Assembly: GCA_002478045.1 (NCBI GenBank)
Contig: DLLT01000059.1
Span: 1 to 43,818, forward strand
Reading direction: 5' to 3'
DNA: 43,818 bases
Source of the DNA: Porphyromonadaceae bacterium UBA7555
Lineage (GTDB): Bacteria > Bacteroidota > Bacteroidia > Bacteroidales > Muribaculaceae
Shown: positions 43,635 to 43,818 of the stretch, in pieces
How the letters are laid out: every line of letters starts with the position of its first letter
How positions within the stretch are numbered: the first letter of the stretch is position 1
Made by a program: the position numbers and the translations under genes
The notes under the pieces: model-generated
The model's input: only the letters and a program-made list of their open reading frames with translations
What the model was told of the DNA's origin: nothing
Databases searched by the model: none

Positions 43635-43715
43635 CCCCATAATTCCCCTAACGCCCATAACTCCCGTAGCTTCCATAATTCCCATAACGTCCAAATTCCT
43701 ACAATTCCTATAATT
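43635..43715. repeat. Degenerate 9-bp tandem repeat array at the permease breakpoint
   Basis: On the minus strand the sequence falls into nine successive 9-mers close to TGGGAATTA (TGGGAATTA, TGGAAGCTA, CGGGAGTTA, TGGGCGTTA, GGGGAATTA and others). It lies where the permease homology stops. The following 43716-43818 holds only short CATTCTA-type repeats and no gene. Confidence 0.65.
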
Positions 43716-43818
43716 AAACCGAGTATCCTCCGCCCCTCGTCCCCACGCACGCCCATCCCAAATCCCAAAATGCCATTTGCTTAGCCCATCCCACATTCTA
43801 CATTCTACATTATAATGG

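Overview
The window reads as chromosomal DNA of a member of the Bacteroidales (Bacteroidota), most likely a gut lineage near Muribaculaceae or Prevotellaceae. The evidence is: promoters of the Bacteroides primary-sigma type (TTTG, 19-21 bp, TAnnTTTG) in front of several units; BspA-like leucine-rich-repeat surface proteins ending in a short sorting-like tail; a TonB-dependent receptor with a carboxypeptidase-regulatory-like N-domain; and the DUF4876, DUF6850 and DUF5683 families. Family-level placement is inference.

Left half, mostly + strand. A large BspA-like repeat protein (359-2764) is followed by glyS, lemA and an FKBP-type lipoprotein. A strong promoter (6376-6406) then opens a chromosome-segregation and envelope cluster: parA, parB, a DUF5683 membrane protein coupled to parB by overlap, and an MltD-like lytic transglycosylase with two LysM domains. 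An OPT-family transporter and a MATE exporter follow. Next comes an outer-membrane unit with its own promoter: TonB-dependent receptor, DUF4876 lipoprotein, DUF6850 beta-barrel (ATGA overlap) and a large M16 zinc peptidase, closed by a clear terminator. Downstream, a near-perfect 35-bp palindrome sits directly upstream of a promoter for a second BspA-like gene, which is frameshifted at a run of seven A. A third, intact BspA-like gene follows.

Middle, minus strand. A tRNA-Pro(CGG) with its own promoter and terminator lies beside a compact three-gene cassette read toward it: a T7-lysozyme-like amidase, a small protein with a lipobox-like N-terminus and a C-terminal membrane segment (unimolecular-spanin topology), and a TcdE/phage_holin_4-like holin. 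This is a complete Gram-negative lysis module with no other phage gene in view.

Right half, minus strand. The core transcription/translation operon is present in order: tRNA-Thr(TGT), Tyr(GTA), Gly(TCC), Thr(GGT), tuf, tRNA-Trp(CCA), secE, nusG, rplK, rplA, rplJ, rplL, rpoB, rpoC. A perfect promoter precedes the tRNA array and a strong terminator follows rpoC. The roughly 590-bp rplL-rpoB gap holds an attenuator-like hairpin and a separate nested structure whose wobble pair favours RNA from the operon strand. The right edge carries a decayed ABC-2 permease pseudogene that breaks off next to a degenerate 9-bp tandem array; a related 9-bp array lies between the lysis cassette and rpoC.

Best candidates for something new: the stand-alone amidase/spanin-like/holin cassette, the structured rpoB leader, the palindrome-promoter-frameshifted BspA locus, and the TonB/DUF4876/DUF6850/M16 unit of unknown cargo.
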